From an uncultured Eubacteriaceae bacterium (GTDB lineage: Bacteria > Bacillota > Clostridia > Lachnospirales > CAG-274), in contig CANOGI010000151.1 in assembly GCA_947565475.1 (NCBI GenBank), positions 1-5,719 on the forward strand: a DNA stretch of 5,719 nucleotides, given 5' to 3'. Positions within the stretch are counted from its first letter, which is position 1. Every line of letters begins with the position of its first letter. The notes under the pieces were generated by a model. That model had not been told where the DNA came from. It saw only the letters and a list, made by a program, of their open reading frames with translations, and ran no database searches. The translations under genes and the position numbers were made by a program. Shown here one piece after another: positions 1-4,637 of this stretch.

Positions 1-1
1 T

Positions 2-136
2 ATTGATGTAGACGAAACAAAAATTCAAATTTACTATTATAATGATAAGGAAATAAAAGTTATAAATAGCTATTATGAAAATGAATTATATGTTGAATCA
101 GAAATTGACTTAGAACCATTTTTTAAAAAGGAATAA
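2..136 (+). CDS. 3' end of an A/T-rich hypothetical protein (5' truncated by window)
   Basis: The open frame enters from the left edge and gives 44 residues ending in DLEPFFKKE before a TAA stop at 134-136. The fragment is acidic and rich in Tyr, Ile, Asn, Glu and Lys, with no recognisable motif, so I do not assign a function. I count 27 G/C bases in these 135 nucleotides (20%), far below the capsid genes downstream, which suggests a separate origin. The stop codon overlaps the first base pairs of an intrinsic terminator, so this is the last gene of its transcript. In related phages this position, after the portal and minor head (MuF) genes, often carries accessory cargo such as an immunity protein for a MuF-linked toxin. 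That reading is inference only, because the upstream gene is not in the window. That the frame is coding is fairly likely, given the terminator placed exactly at its end. Confidence 0.6.
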   Translation: MDVDETKIQIYYYNDKEIKVINSYYENELYVESEIDLEPFFKKE

Positions 137-161
137 GCGTCTATATAAAGGGCGCTTTTTT
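135..161 (+). terminator. Rho-independent terminator after the partial gene
   Basis: The arms AAGCGTC (135-141) and GGCGCTT (151-157) pair over 7 bp with one G-T wobble around a 9-nt loop, followed directly by TTTT (158-161). The stem starts inside the TAA stop of the preceding gene, which fits termination of that transcript. The 145-codon gene starts 28 nt later with its own ribosome binding site, so it would need read-through or a promoter that I cannot identify. Confidence 0.75.
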
Positions 162-188
162 ATTGAAAAAAACAAGGAGGAATCTTAA

Positions 189-626
189 ATGAAATGCAGA
201 GAAAAAAACAGCGATAAGGAATTTTTAAAGATTGAGAATACGGAGGCTTTTTGGGAGGAACTCAAAGAAACAGGCGTAAGGGTTATTCAAATAAGCGAGA
301 GAGGTATAATTGTTTCTGATAGTTTGTGTAAATACTACGCTGAGTTTGGGGAATATTTGATTATATCAAATGACGGGCTTATAGAAATTTGCTGTGAGGA
401 GGAATTCAAAAGACGCTATGAGGCTATTGACGGGAGGGGTGATATTTCAGGGGAGGCAGTTAAGGAAATAAGGGAATATACAAAACAGTTTGCCGATGAA
501 CTGAAAAAAATAAAAGACATAATCCCTAAAATTAATATAAATTTTGGAGATATAAAAGAAATGGCAGATGTCAACAAGGTAATGGAAACATTGAGAAAGA
601 GTATATCTGAAGTTTTAAAAATGTAA
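189..626 (+). CDS. Hypothetical phage protein, 145 aa, acidic/charged, function unknown
   Basis: The ATG is preceded by a strong AAGGAGG (174-180) at 8 nt spacing, so the start is secure. No signal peptide or membrane segment is visible, so it is probably cytoplasmic or a virion component. Residues about 50-78 (GEYLIISNDGLIEI, then EEEFKRRYE) resemble the short phage domain in which a G-[DE]-[YW]-[LI] strand, a D-G turn and an E-x-F-x-x-x-Y helix follow one another (PGDYG-like). Residues about 113-145 (PKININFGDIKEMADVNKV followed by an amphipathic helix) resemble the extreme C-terminus often seen in phage tape measure proteins, a beta strand with IN-x-G then AD-x-x-K and a helix. A charged helix (about 86-112) lies between them. 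Both comparisons are by eye and neither assigns a function. It lies just upstream of the toxin-antitoxin locus and looks like part of the phage module rather than of that cassette. Confidence 0.75.
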   Translation: MKCREKNSDKEFLKIENTEAFWEELKETGVRVIQISERGIIVSDSLCKYYAEFGEYLIISNDGLIEICCEEEFKRRYEAIDGRGDISGEAVKEIREYTKQFADELKKIKDIIPKININFGDIKEMADVNKVMETLRKSISEVLKM

Positions 627-645
627 GAAATAAAATTCTTTATTA

Positions 646-674
646 TTGCAATAAATTACATATTGTGATAAAAT
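646..674 (+). promoter_or_regulatory. Predicted toxin promoter (extended -10)
   Basis: A sigma-A-type promoter: -35 TTGCAA (646-651), a 17-bp spacer, -10 TAAAAT (669-674), with TG at 666-667 giving the extended -10 TGATAAAAT. Transcription would start near 681, leaving a leader of about 58 nt before the toxin ATG at 739. It lies in the A/T-rich gap 20 nt after the stop of the preceding gene, so the toxin has its own transcription unit. Confidence 0.65.
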
Positions 675-683
675 TCAAATATG

Positions 684-709
684 GGCAATCGGTGCGGGGT
701 GTGCTGACC
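684..709 (+). repeat. Left arm of inverted repeat: toxin RNA leader
   Basis: The segment begins GGCAATCG (684-691) and ends GCTGACC (703-709). The same 8-nt and 7-nt blocks, in the same order and with nearly the same internal spacing (11 nt versus 12 nt), occur on the minus strand at 922-896. The segment starts about 3 nt after the predicted toxin RNA start. Because the two promoters face each other, the toxin RNA and antisense RNA would share this leader rather than pair through it. Confidence 0.75.
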
Positions 710-731
710 TTCATTCTTTGATGAATGGGGG
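708..731 (+). promoter_or_regulatory. Leader hairpin that can hide the toxin ribosome binding site
   Basis: CCTTCATTC (708-716) can pair with GAATGGGGG (723-731) over 9 bp, including two G-U wobbles, around a TTTGAT loop. The right arm contains most of the G-rich Shine-Dalgarno region (GGGGGTGG, 727-734) just upstream of the ATG at 739. Sequestration of the toxin ribosome binding site is a known control layer in type I toxin mRNAs of Firmicutes. Its operation here is inferred from the fold alone. Confidence 0.55.
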
Positions 732-738
732 TGGTGTT

Positions 739-828
739 ATGAAAAATCAGTTTAACTTCATGGAACTTTTGACATTCGGTATTTTTCTTTTAGCATTGCT
801 TACATTCGTGTTTACGTTTTGTAAGTAG
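739..828 (+). CDS. Small hydrophobic holin-like toxin (type I toxin-antitoxin), 29 aa
   Basis: This short frame encodes a 29-residue peptide: a polar N-terminus (MKNQFNF), one hydrophobic segment from about residue 10 to 27 (LLTFGIFLLALLTFVFTF), and a CK end. The core pattern L-x-F-G-x-F-x-x-A-L-L-T is that of the putative holin-like toxin family (Hol-Tox) of Firmicutes, whose members are about 25-40 residues. Such peptides insert in the membrane and are toxic when overproduced. The start is set by GGGGGTGG at 727-734; an internal ATG at codon 8 lacks a site of its own. Its own promoter, a ribosome-site-hiding hairpin, a bidirectional terminator 9 nt after the stop and a convergent promoter all fit a type I toxin. 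The role within the phage (stability, exclusion, abortive response) is not visible. The alternative of a genuine small holin is less likely because lysis genes sit elsewhere in such phages. Confidence 0.82.
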   Translation: MKNQFNFMELLTFGIFLLALLTFVFTFCK

Positions 829-837
829 GTTTTTTAC

Positions 838-887
838 ATAGAAAAACCACCCTGATACTTTGAGCGGTAAACGGGTGGTTTTTCTAT
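838..887. terminator. Bidirectional terminator shared by toxin mRNA and antisense RNA
   Basis: The arms ATAGAAAAACCACCC (838-852) and GGGTGGTTTTTCTAT (873-887) are perfectly complementary over 15 bp around a 20-nt loop. Each strand ends its right arm in GGGTGG followed by a T run, so it can stop transcription in both directions. It starts 9 nt after the toxin stop codon. Because both RNAs run through it, they would be fully complementary over about 50 nt at their 3' ends, which is the likely contact point for antitoxin action. Confidence 0.85.
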
Positions 888-895
888 CATTTACT

Positions 896-922
896 GGTCA
901 GCCACATCTTGTGGCGATTGCC
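896..922 (-). repeat. Right arm of inverted repeat: antisense RNA leader
   Basis: Read on the minus strand it starts GGCAATCG (922-915) and ends GCTGACC (902-896), identical to the outer blocks of the toxin leader at 684-709. The middle differs and here forms a perfect 6-bp stem (901-906 with 910-915). The two arms lie 186 nt apart and enclose the toxin gene and the shared terminator. Confidence 0.75.
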
Positions 923-934
923 TTTTATAATTAT

Positions 935-962
935 ATTATACCACAAATAAATATTTTGTAAA
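935..962 (-). promoter_or_regulatory. Predicted antisense RNA promoter (extended -10)
   Basis: On the minus strand: -35 TTTACA (962-957), a 16-bp spacer, and consensus -10 TATAAT (940-935) preceded by TGG, an extended -10. It is closer to consensus at the -10 than the toxin promoter, as expected if the antitoxin must be in excess. The predicted start is near 928, a few bases before the leader repeat. Confidence 0.75.
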
Positions 963-965
963 GAG

Positions 966-995
966 AACATCTGAAAATTATTCAGGTGTTTTTTT
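966..995 (+). terminator. Rho-independent terminator upstream of the capsid operon
   Basis: AACATCTGAA (966-975) pairs with TTCAGGTGTT (981-990) over 10 bp with one wobble around AATTA, followed by TTTTT (991-995). It works only in the plus direction. It lies just beyond the antisense promoter and 112 nt before the scaffold gene, so it would block transcripts entering the structural operon from the left unless they are antiterminated. Confidence 0.78.
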
Positions 996-1106
996 GTGCG
1001 CAAAAATATTTATATATTACTCCTTTTTAGAGGTTGCGGAGAATAAAGAACAACGATACTCCCGACCGGAAAGAGCCGGAATAAAAAATCTATGGAGGTA
1101 TTTACT
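996..1106 (+). other. Untranslated leader before the scaffold gene
   Basis: This stretch has no credible reading frame. It contains a short G/C-rich stem, CCGG (1067-1070) and CCGG (1077-1080), with loop AAAGAG, and the scaffold ribosome binding site at its end. I cannot find a well-spaced sigma-A promoter: TTGTGC (994-999) is too close to the A/T-rich boxes after it. It may be a leader of a long late transcript or may hold a phage-specific promoter that I cannot recognise. Confidence 0.4.
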
Positions 1107-1712
1107 ATGGAATGGTTAAGAAAAATTATTGAGGAAGTAAAAATTGAGGATGGGAAAATTGATATTGATACGCTGATGAAAGAAATCAGCGCGGAATTTC
1201 CCAAACACGCTGTCCCGAAATCTGAGTTTAATTCAATAAATGAGCAGTTAAAGACAGCGAACGGAACAATTAAGGATTTGGAGAAATCCAACAAGGACAA
1301 CGAGGATTTACAAACTAAAATAAAAGGCTACGAGGAGGAAATCGAGAATTTAAAGGCGGAAGGAGCTCTTAAATCAAAGGAATTCGCTCTTAAAAAGAAA
1401 TTAAGCGAAATTGGCGTTACTGACGCTGATTATTTAATTTATAAGCACGGCGGGATTGAGAAATTCAGCTTTGACGATAAAGGAACGCCTGTATTGGTTG
1501 AGGAAGCCGTGTCGTCTTATAGAGAGAGTATGCCTTATATTTTTGGTTCGGACGGTAAAAAAACCGTTTACAGACCGACAAAAGGAGACAATAACACAGC
1601 GGTAAATCCTTTCGCTAAAGAAACTTTTAATTTAACAAAACAAGGCGAGTTATTTAAGGAAAATCCCGCGCGGGCTAAAGAATTGGCGGCGATTGCGGGA
1701 GTAAGTATTTAA
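1107..1712 (+). CDS. Phage scaffolding protein (Phage_GP20-like), 201 aa
   Basis: This protein guides assembly of capsid subunits into the prohead and leaves or is degraded as DNA enters. Residues 1-40 (MEWLRKIIEE, then a FPKHAVPKSEFN segment) match the N-terminus of the GP20/gp14-type scaffolds of Firmicutes phages. Residues about 41-100 are a charged coiled coil, as expected for a scaffold. Residues about 166-197 (VNPFAKETFNLTKQGELF to KELAAIAG) match the conserved C-terminal segment common in these proteins, probably the capsid-contacting part. Length is typical. I chose the ATG at 1107 because TGGAGG at 1093-1098 stands 8 nt before it; the upstream ATG at 1092 overlaps that ribosome binding site and would itself have none. 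The capsid gene follows directly, its AAGGAGG overlapping this gene's stop. Confidence 0.9.
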   Translation: MEWLRKIIEEVKIEDGKIDIDTLMKEISAEFPKHAVPKSEFNSINEQLKTANGTIKDLEKSNKDNEDLQTKIKGYEEEIENLKAEGALKSKEFALKKKLSEIGVTDADYLIYKHGGIEKFSFDDKGTPVLVEEAVSSYRESMPYIFGSDGKKTVYRPTKGDNNTAVNPFAKETFNLTKQGELFKENPARAKELAAIAGVSI

Positions 1713-1726
1713 GGAGGTTTTAATTT

Positions 1727-2728
1727 ATGGCGGGAACAAAATTAACGGACGTTATTGTGCCGGAATTGTTTAATCCTTATGTGATTAACAAAAGTATGGA
1801 GTTATCCGCGCTTGTGCAAAGCGGGATAGTCGCTAACAACAGTGAGTTTGATAAATTGGCGAGTCAGGCCGCCCCAATTATCAATATGCCGTTTTTTGAA
1901 GATTTGACAGGCGAGTCGGAGCAGATTATTGAAAATGTGGACTTGGAGGATAATAAAATTACGTCAAACAAAGATAAGGCGTGTATTATAAGACGGGCTA
2001 AAATGTGGAGCGCCACGGACCTTTCGGCGGCTTTGGCGGGTACTGACCCAATGGGGGCTATAGCGGGTCTTGTGGCTAATTTTTGGGTAAGAGATATGCA
2101 AAAAGAACTTATAGCGATTCTTAAAGGTATTTTCGGGACAGCGGAAGATGTTGACACGAGTACGAAAGAGACAAGACTATTAAGCAATCTGCTTGATATT
2201 TCAGAAAAAACAGGAGACGCGGCGAATTGGTCCGTAAATTCGTTTATTGACGCTCAACAGCTTTTAGGAGACGCTCAAAGTCAGCTTACGGCGGTTGTTA
2301 TGCATTCAGCTACATGGAGCTATCTTAAAAAGCTGGAATTAATTAAAACAGAAAGGCAGTCTGTTGACCTTTCTTTTGAGACATACCAAGGAAAGAGAGT
2401 TATTATTGACGATGGTTGTCCTTTTGAGAACGGAGTTTATACTTCTTATTTGTTCGGACAGGGAGCGGTGGCTTTGGGCAACGGTTCTCCGGTGGGATTT
2501 GTGCCTACTGAAACAGAAAGAGACAAGAAAAAAGGTTCTGGAGTTGATTATTTAATCAACAGAAAAACTTATATAATGCACCCGAGAGGGGTAAGTTTTA
2601 CAAACGCGGAGGTTGATAAGACAGAAGGACCGTCAAGGTTAGAACTTATGAACCCAAAGAACTGGAAGCCTGTTTATGAACCGAAGCAAATAAGAATTGT
2701 TGCTTTTAGACATAAGGTTGGACAGTGA
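1727..2728 (+). CDS. Major capsid protein (HK97 fold, Gp13-like), 333 aa
   Basis: This is the main shell protein of the head. The N-terminus (MAGTKLTDVIVPELFNPYVI), the segment ELSALVQSGIV, the INMPFFEDLTGESEQIIENV stretch and the AKMWSATDLSAALAGTDPM region are characteristic of the roughly 330-residue coat proteins of Clostridia and Bacillus myophages and siphophages grouped as Gp13-like. There is no long N-terminal delta domain, which fits a separate scaffold gene immediately upstream and no maturation protease in view. AAGGAGG (1711-1717) stands 9 nt before the ATG, a very strong ribosome binding site suited to the most abundant virion protein. Length is complete for the family. It is followed after 4 nt by the connector gene. 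Confidence 0.93.
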   Translation: MAGTKLTDVIVPELFNPYVINKSMELSALVQSGIVANNSEFDKLASQAAPIINMPFFEDLTGESEQIIENVDLEDNKITSNKDKACIIRRAKMWSATDLSAALAGTDPMGAIAGLVANFWVRDMQKELIAILKGIFGTAEDVDTSTKETRLLSNLLDISEKTGDAANWSVNSFIDAQQLLGDAQSQLTAVVMHSATWSYLKKLELIKTERQSVDLSFETYQGKRVIIDDGCPFENGVYTSYLFGQGAVALGNGSPVGFVPTETERDKKKGSGVDYLINRKTYIMHPRGVSFTNAEVDKTEGPSRLELMNPKNWKPVYEPKQIRIVAFRHKVGQ

Positions 2729-2732
2729 TTTT

Positions 2733-3074
2733 ATGCTAAAAAAATTATTAATGATTTTGGGAAAAAGTAATATAACAAGTGACGAGTCGGAGCTTTTACA
2801 GTTTGTACTTGATTTGGCGGTTGACAAGGTTAAAAACTATTGCCATATCGAGGTCGTTCCGAAAGGCCTTGAGAATACGGTTGTGAGAATCGCCGCTGAT
2901 TTTTGGAGGGCGGAGGGCTATGGAAGCGAGGATAAACCTAAGGAGGTCACTTCTGTCAAAAGGGGTGACGTTTCCACCTCTTTCGCTTCTGTTTCCACAG
3001 CCGAGGCGGTTCAGGGCGATTTTTTGAGTAAATATAGGGCGGAGCTTAACAGCTTCAGGAAGTTAAAGCGGTAG
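2733..3074 (+). CDS. Head-tail connector/adaptor protein (gp6/YqbG-like), 113 aa
   Basis: A small, mostly helical protein directly after the capsid gene. Its layout is that of the head-tail connector family (HK97 gp6, SPP1 gp15 and skin YqbG types): an N-terminal helix with a D-E-S-E-L-L motif (residues 17-22), a helix LDLAVDKVKNYCHI (26-39), LENTVVRIAADFWRAEGYG (46-64), a beta-rich turn with KRGDVSTSF (77-85), and a C-terminal helix DFLSKYRAELNSFRK. Such proteins form a ring under the portal. I chose the ATG at 2733, which lies 4 nt after the capsid stop with a weak AAGGTTGG (2714-2721) upstream. A longer frame back to a TTG at 2697 would run into the capsid gene and lacks a site. Translation is probably coupled to the capsid gene. 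Confidence 0.82.
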   Translation: MLKKLLMILGKSNITSDESELLQFVLDLAVDKVKNYCHIEVVPKGLENTVVRIAADFWRAEGYGSEDKPKEVTSVKRGDVSTSFASVSTAEAVQGDFLSKYRAELNSFRKLKR

Positions 3075-3086
3075 GGCGGTGATTTT

Positions 3087-3473
3087 ATGTTTGGAAACAT
3101 TAAGGCGGAAAGAGCCGCCGTTGAGGCGACATATACCGATATTTGCGATGTTGTCAGAAATATTGAGAGAGAAGTTGATTTTGTGAACGAACACGAGGAA
3201 AAAACAGTTCACAAAAATGTCCCCTGCGCTTTGGTAATGGGGAAAAACCCGATTGAGTCCACCGATACGGCGGCCTTTTTTAATTATACCGCTAAAGTGT
3301 TTATGCCGCCTGAGATTGAGATTTCAGCGGGTGATAAAATTATTGTTACAAGGTATGGGCGTAGGGTTGAGTATATAAACGCGGGAAGAGCCGCCGTCTA
3401 CGCCACGCATCAGGAAGTAGCCGTCGCTGAGGACGGCGCTGTGGGAAGTGATAACAATGCGGATGAGAGTTGA
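3087..3473 (+). CDS. Head closure/minor structural protein (XkdH/YqbH-like), 128 aa
   Basis: The protein opens with AERAAVEATYTDICDVV (7-23), then a V-x-C-A-L segment near NVPCALVM, a beta-rich middle with VFMPPEIEISAGDKIIVT, and ends with GRAAVYATHQEVAVAE (100-115). This order, an N-terminal strand, a cysteine in a P-C-x-L segment, an 'I-x-x-G-D-x-I-x-V' strand pair and a terminal A-V-Y-x-T-H-Q-E, matches the XkdH/YqbH family encoded between connector and gp10-like genes in PBSX and skin; these are thought to close the head. The ATG at 3087 follows CGGTGAT, a partial Shine-Dalgarno match, and the 11 nt GTGATTTTATG around this start are identical to those at the connector gene start. Its 3' end overlaps the next gene by 17 nt. 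Confidence 0.82.
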   Translation: MFGNIKAERAAVEATYTDICDVVRNIEREVDFVNEHEEKTVHKNVPCALVMGKNPIESTDTAAFFNYTAKVFMPPEIEISAGDKIIVTRYGRRVEYINAGRAAVYATHQEVAVAEDGAVGSDNNADES

Positions 3474-4002
3474 CTTTAAAAATATCAAACAGTATAAGAA
3501 AAATTTAGAGGATATAAAAAAAGATTTTCCTAAGTATTTGGGTAAAATGGCGGTCGCGGAGGGCAATAAGTTTGTGAGGGAAGCTGTGAGAATTACGGAC
3601 AGCGAAAAGATTTACGCCAGCAAAACATATGAGAGAAGTTTCCACAGTGATAACACTGCCCAAATATCGAACGGAAAAACAACTGTTGGCATAGGCAATT
3701 ACGCTAATTATTCGGGATATATAGAAAAAGGTTTCAGGAGTCATTTTGTGCCGGGATATTGGCGTGGCAGAGTGTTTGTATATGACCCTACGTCTAAAAA
3801 AGGAATGATTGTAGGGTCGTATACAATAAAAGAGACACGCTGTAAAAACGGTAAGATGTTTAAAAGAGCCGTCCCTACGGGTACAGTGCGGGGAAAATGG
3901 GTTTTTAAACGGGCAATAGAGAAAATAAAACTTACCCAACGGGAAAGATTTGAGAGAAAAATCAATTACTACATAAAAAGGTACTCACAAAGGGGGCTTT
4001 GA
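3457..4002 (+). CDS. HK97 gp10-like neck/tail-completion protein, 181 aa
   Basis: A basic protein of the HK97 gp10 family (skin YqbI/PBSX XkdI position), which acts at the head-tail joint. The hallmarks are an N-terminal helix (VDFKNIKQYKKNLEDIKKDF, 5-24), a conserved helix with EGNKFVREAVRIT (35-47), and the loop-strand NYANYSGYIEKGFRSHFVPG (81-100), where the family has Y-A-x-Y-x-E-x-G-T-R; here F replaces the usual T. A longer insert (101-150), rich in Lys and aromatic residues, precedes a C-terminal helix. I chose the ATG at 3457 because GGAAGTGAT (3444-3452) is a good extended ribosome binding site 8 nt upstream by core. GTG 3448 overlaps that site and ATG 3463 is less well spaced. It overlaps the previous gene and its stop overlaps the start region of the next. 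Confidence 0.87.
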   Translation: MRMRVDFKNIKQYKKNLEDIKKDFPKYLGKMAVAEGNKFVREAVRITDSEKIYASKTYERSFHSDNTAQISNGKTTVGIGNYANYSGYIEKGFRSHFVPGYWRGRVFVYDPTSKKGMIVGSYTIKETRCKNGKMFKRAVPTGTVRGKWVFKRAIEKIKLTQRERFERKINYYIKRYSQRGL

Positions 4003-4004
4003 TT

Positions 4005-4418
4005 TTGTATACAAATATAATCTCAAAGGGAATAGCGAAAAAAATAAAAAGGCTTTATCCCGATAAAAAAATTGAGGTTGAAGCCGTGACCTCCAACGCT
4101 TTTGGTAAAATCTTCGTGATGGTTATAAGTTCAAGCACAAAATACGGTATAGGCGGTATGAGGCGGCTGGATTTGACTTTTGACGTTTCTTACGTATGCG
4201 GGGAAAAGGAAAACATGGAATATAATGACTGGCTTAAAAATATGTATTCCGAGTTTGAGACTGTTGAGACGGATGAGGCTGTATACAGAACTCAAAACGC
4301 GAGAGGTGAGAAAAGCGACGGAATTTATCATTTTATATTTGACCTTACGGCAAGATATTTAATTAAGAATAACGATGTGAGAATGAACGTTTTAAAACAA
4401 AAGGGAGGCGGTAAGTAA
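4005..4418 (+). CDS. Tail terminator family protein (XkdJ/YqbJ position), 137 aa
   Basis: A protein that would cap the tail tube and attach it to the head. It begins with a helix (IISKGIAKKIKRLYPDKKI), then a strand and loop ending FGKIFVMVISSSTKYGIGGM (33-52), strands RLDLTFDVSYV (54-64), a helix EYNDWLKNMYSEFETV, a strand GIYHFIFDLTARYLI (106-120), and a terminal VRMNVLKQKGG. That strand-helix pattern and the M-x-x-L-x-Q-x-GG end match the phage tail terminator family of Clostridia myophages. I chose TTG 4005 because AGGGGGC (3991-3997) lies 7 nt before it; TTG 3999 lies 1 nt from that site. The non-ATG start may keep output low, as suits a ring protein needed in few copies. The stop overlaps the next start (TAATG). 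Confidence 0.8.
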   Translation: MYTNIISKGIAKKIKRLYPDKKIEVEAVTSNAFGKIFVMVISSSTKYGIGGMRRLDLTFDVSYVCGEKENMEYNDWLKNMYSEFETVETDEAVYRTQNARGEKSDGIYHFIFDLTARYLIKNNDVRMNVLKQKGGGK

Positions 4419-4636
4419 TGGCGAGAAAAAAAGAGATTGAAACAGCTGAAAACACTGTTGAGGAAAAAACTATTCAAAGATATGAACTGAGTTTTTCAAA
4501 ACAGGCGTTTATTTCAAGTAAAACATATAAATCTTACAGGGATTTACTTGAGACTATCTTAGAGAATGGAAAAAGTTATACAAAATCGGAGGTTAATGAA
4601 TTGATTGATAATTATTTGAAAGGCAAGGTGAGATAA
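4418..4636 (+). CDS. Small conserved phage protein upstream of tail sheath, 72 aa
   Basis: A short, charged, cytoplasmic protein with a disordered Lys/Glu-rich N-terminus (1-20) and a helical body: SFSKQAFISSKTYKSYRDLL (27-46), then ETILENGKSYTKSEVNELID, ending in NYLKGKVR. Small proteins of this pattern, a 'K-x-x-L/F-x-x-S-K-x-Y-x-x-x-R-D-L-L' helix followed by a 'Y-T-x-x-E-V-x-x-L-I' helix, commonly lie immediately before the sheath gene in myophages of Clostridia, but I know of no established function. AAGGGAGG (4401-4408) stands 9 nt before the ATG, and the ATG overlaps the preceding stop, so translation is coupled. It could be a sheath chaperone or tail completion factor; that is inference from position. 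Confidence 0.8.
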   Translation: MARKKEIETAENTVEEKTIQRYELSFSKQAFISSKTYKSYRDLLETILENGKSYTKSEVNELIDNYLKGKVR

Positions 4637-4637
4637 T

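Larger units (their letters stand above)
838..928 (-). ncRNA. Predicted antisense antitoxin RNA
   Basis: A convergent minus-strand promoter should start an RNA near 928 that ends in the shared terminator at about 838, giving roughly 90 nt. Its 5' half contains GGCAATCG (922-915) and a 6-bp hairpin GCCACA-AGA-TGTGGC (915-901); its 3' half is the antisense of the toxin mRNA tail. No convincing reading frame lies in it, so it is probably a regulatory RNA. The arrangement, convergent RNAs overlapping at their 3' ends around a bidirectional terminator, matches known type I systems of Gram-positive phages and plasmids (TxpA/RatA and Fst/RNA II types). Ends are predicted from the promoter and terminator and could be off by several bases. 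Confidence 0.65.

Noticed and set aside
896..922. The inverted repeat unit as a possible CRISPR repeat or phage attachment site.
   Set aside because: There are only two copies, in opposite orientation, flanking a toxin gene, each sitting at the 5' end of a predicted RNA; there is no spacer array, and no integrase or tRNA is present.
994..1020. Possible promoter TTGTGC with TATATT or TATTAC boxes before the scaffold gene.
   Set aside because: The spacing is only 13-15 bp and the -35 overlaps the T tract of the terminator, so it does not stand as a sigma-A promoter.
1010..1300. Minus-strand 96-codon open frame opposite the scaffold gene.
   Set aside because: It is the complement of a well-supported coding region, has no ribosome binding site and gives a low-complexity Ser/Ile/Phe-rich product.
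1864..2187. Minus-strand 107-codon open frame within the capsid gene.
   Set aside because: It lies wholly inside the major capsid gene on the opposite strand, without a ribosome binding site or recognisable motif.
2724..3089. Identical 11-nt GTGATTTTATG at the starts of the connector and head-closure genes as a regulatory repeat.
   Set aside because: It is short and is explained by a stop or Shine-Dalgarno remnant (GTGAT) plus a T-rich spacer and the start codon.
3105..3397. A 17-nt near-identical direct repeat inside the head-closure gene (3105-3121 and 3381-3397, one mismatch), in the same reading frame.
   Set aside because: Both copies encode segments (AERAAVEAT and AGRAAVYAT) that fit the family's own conserved N- and C-terminal motifs, so the DNA match is best explained by coding constraint and shared codon preference.
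3505..3965. Two minus-strand open frames opposite the gp10-like gene.
   Set aside because: Both are shadows of a confident plus-strand gene, and their Phe/Ser/Arg-rich products resemble no known family.
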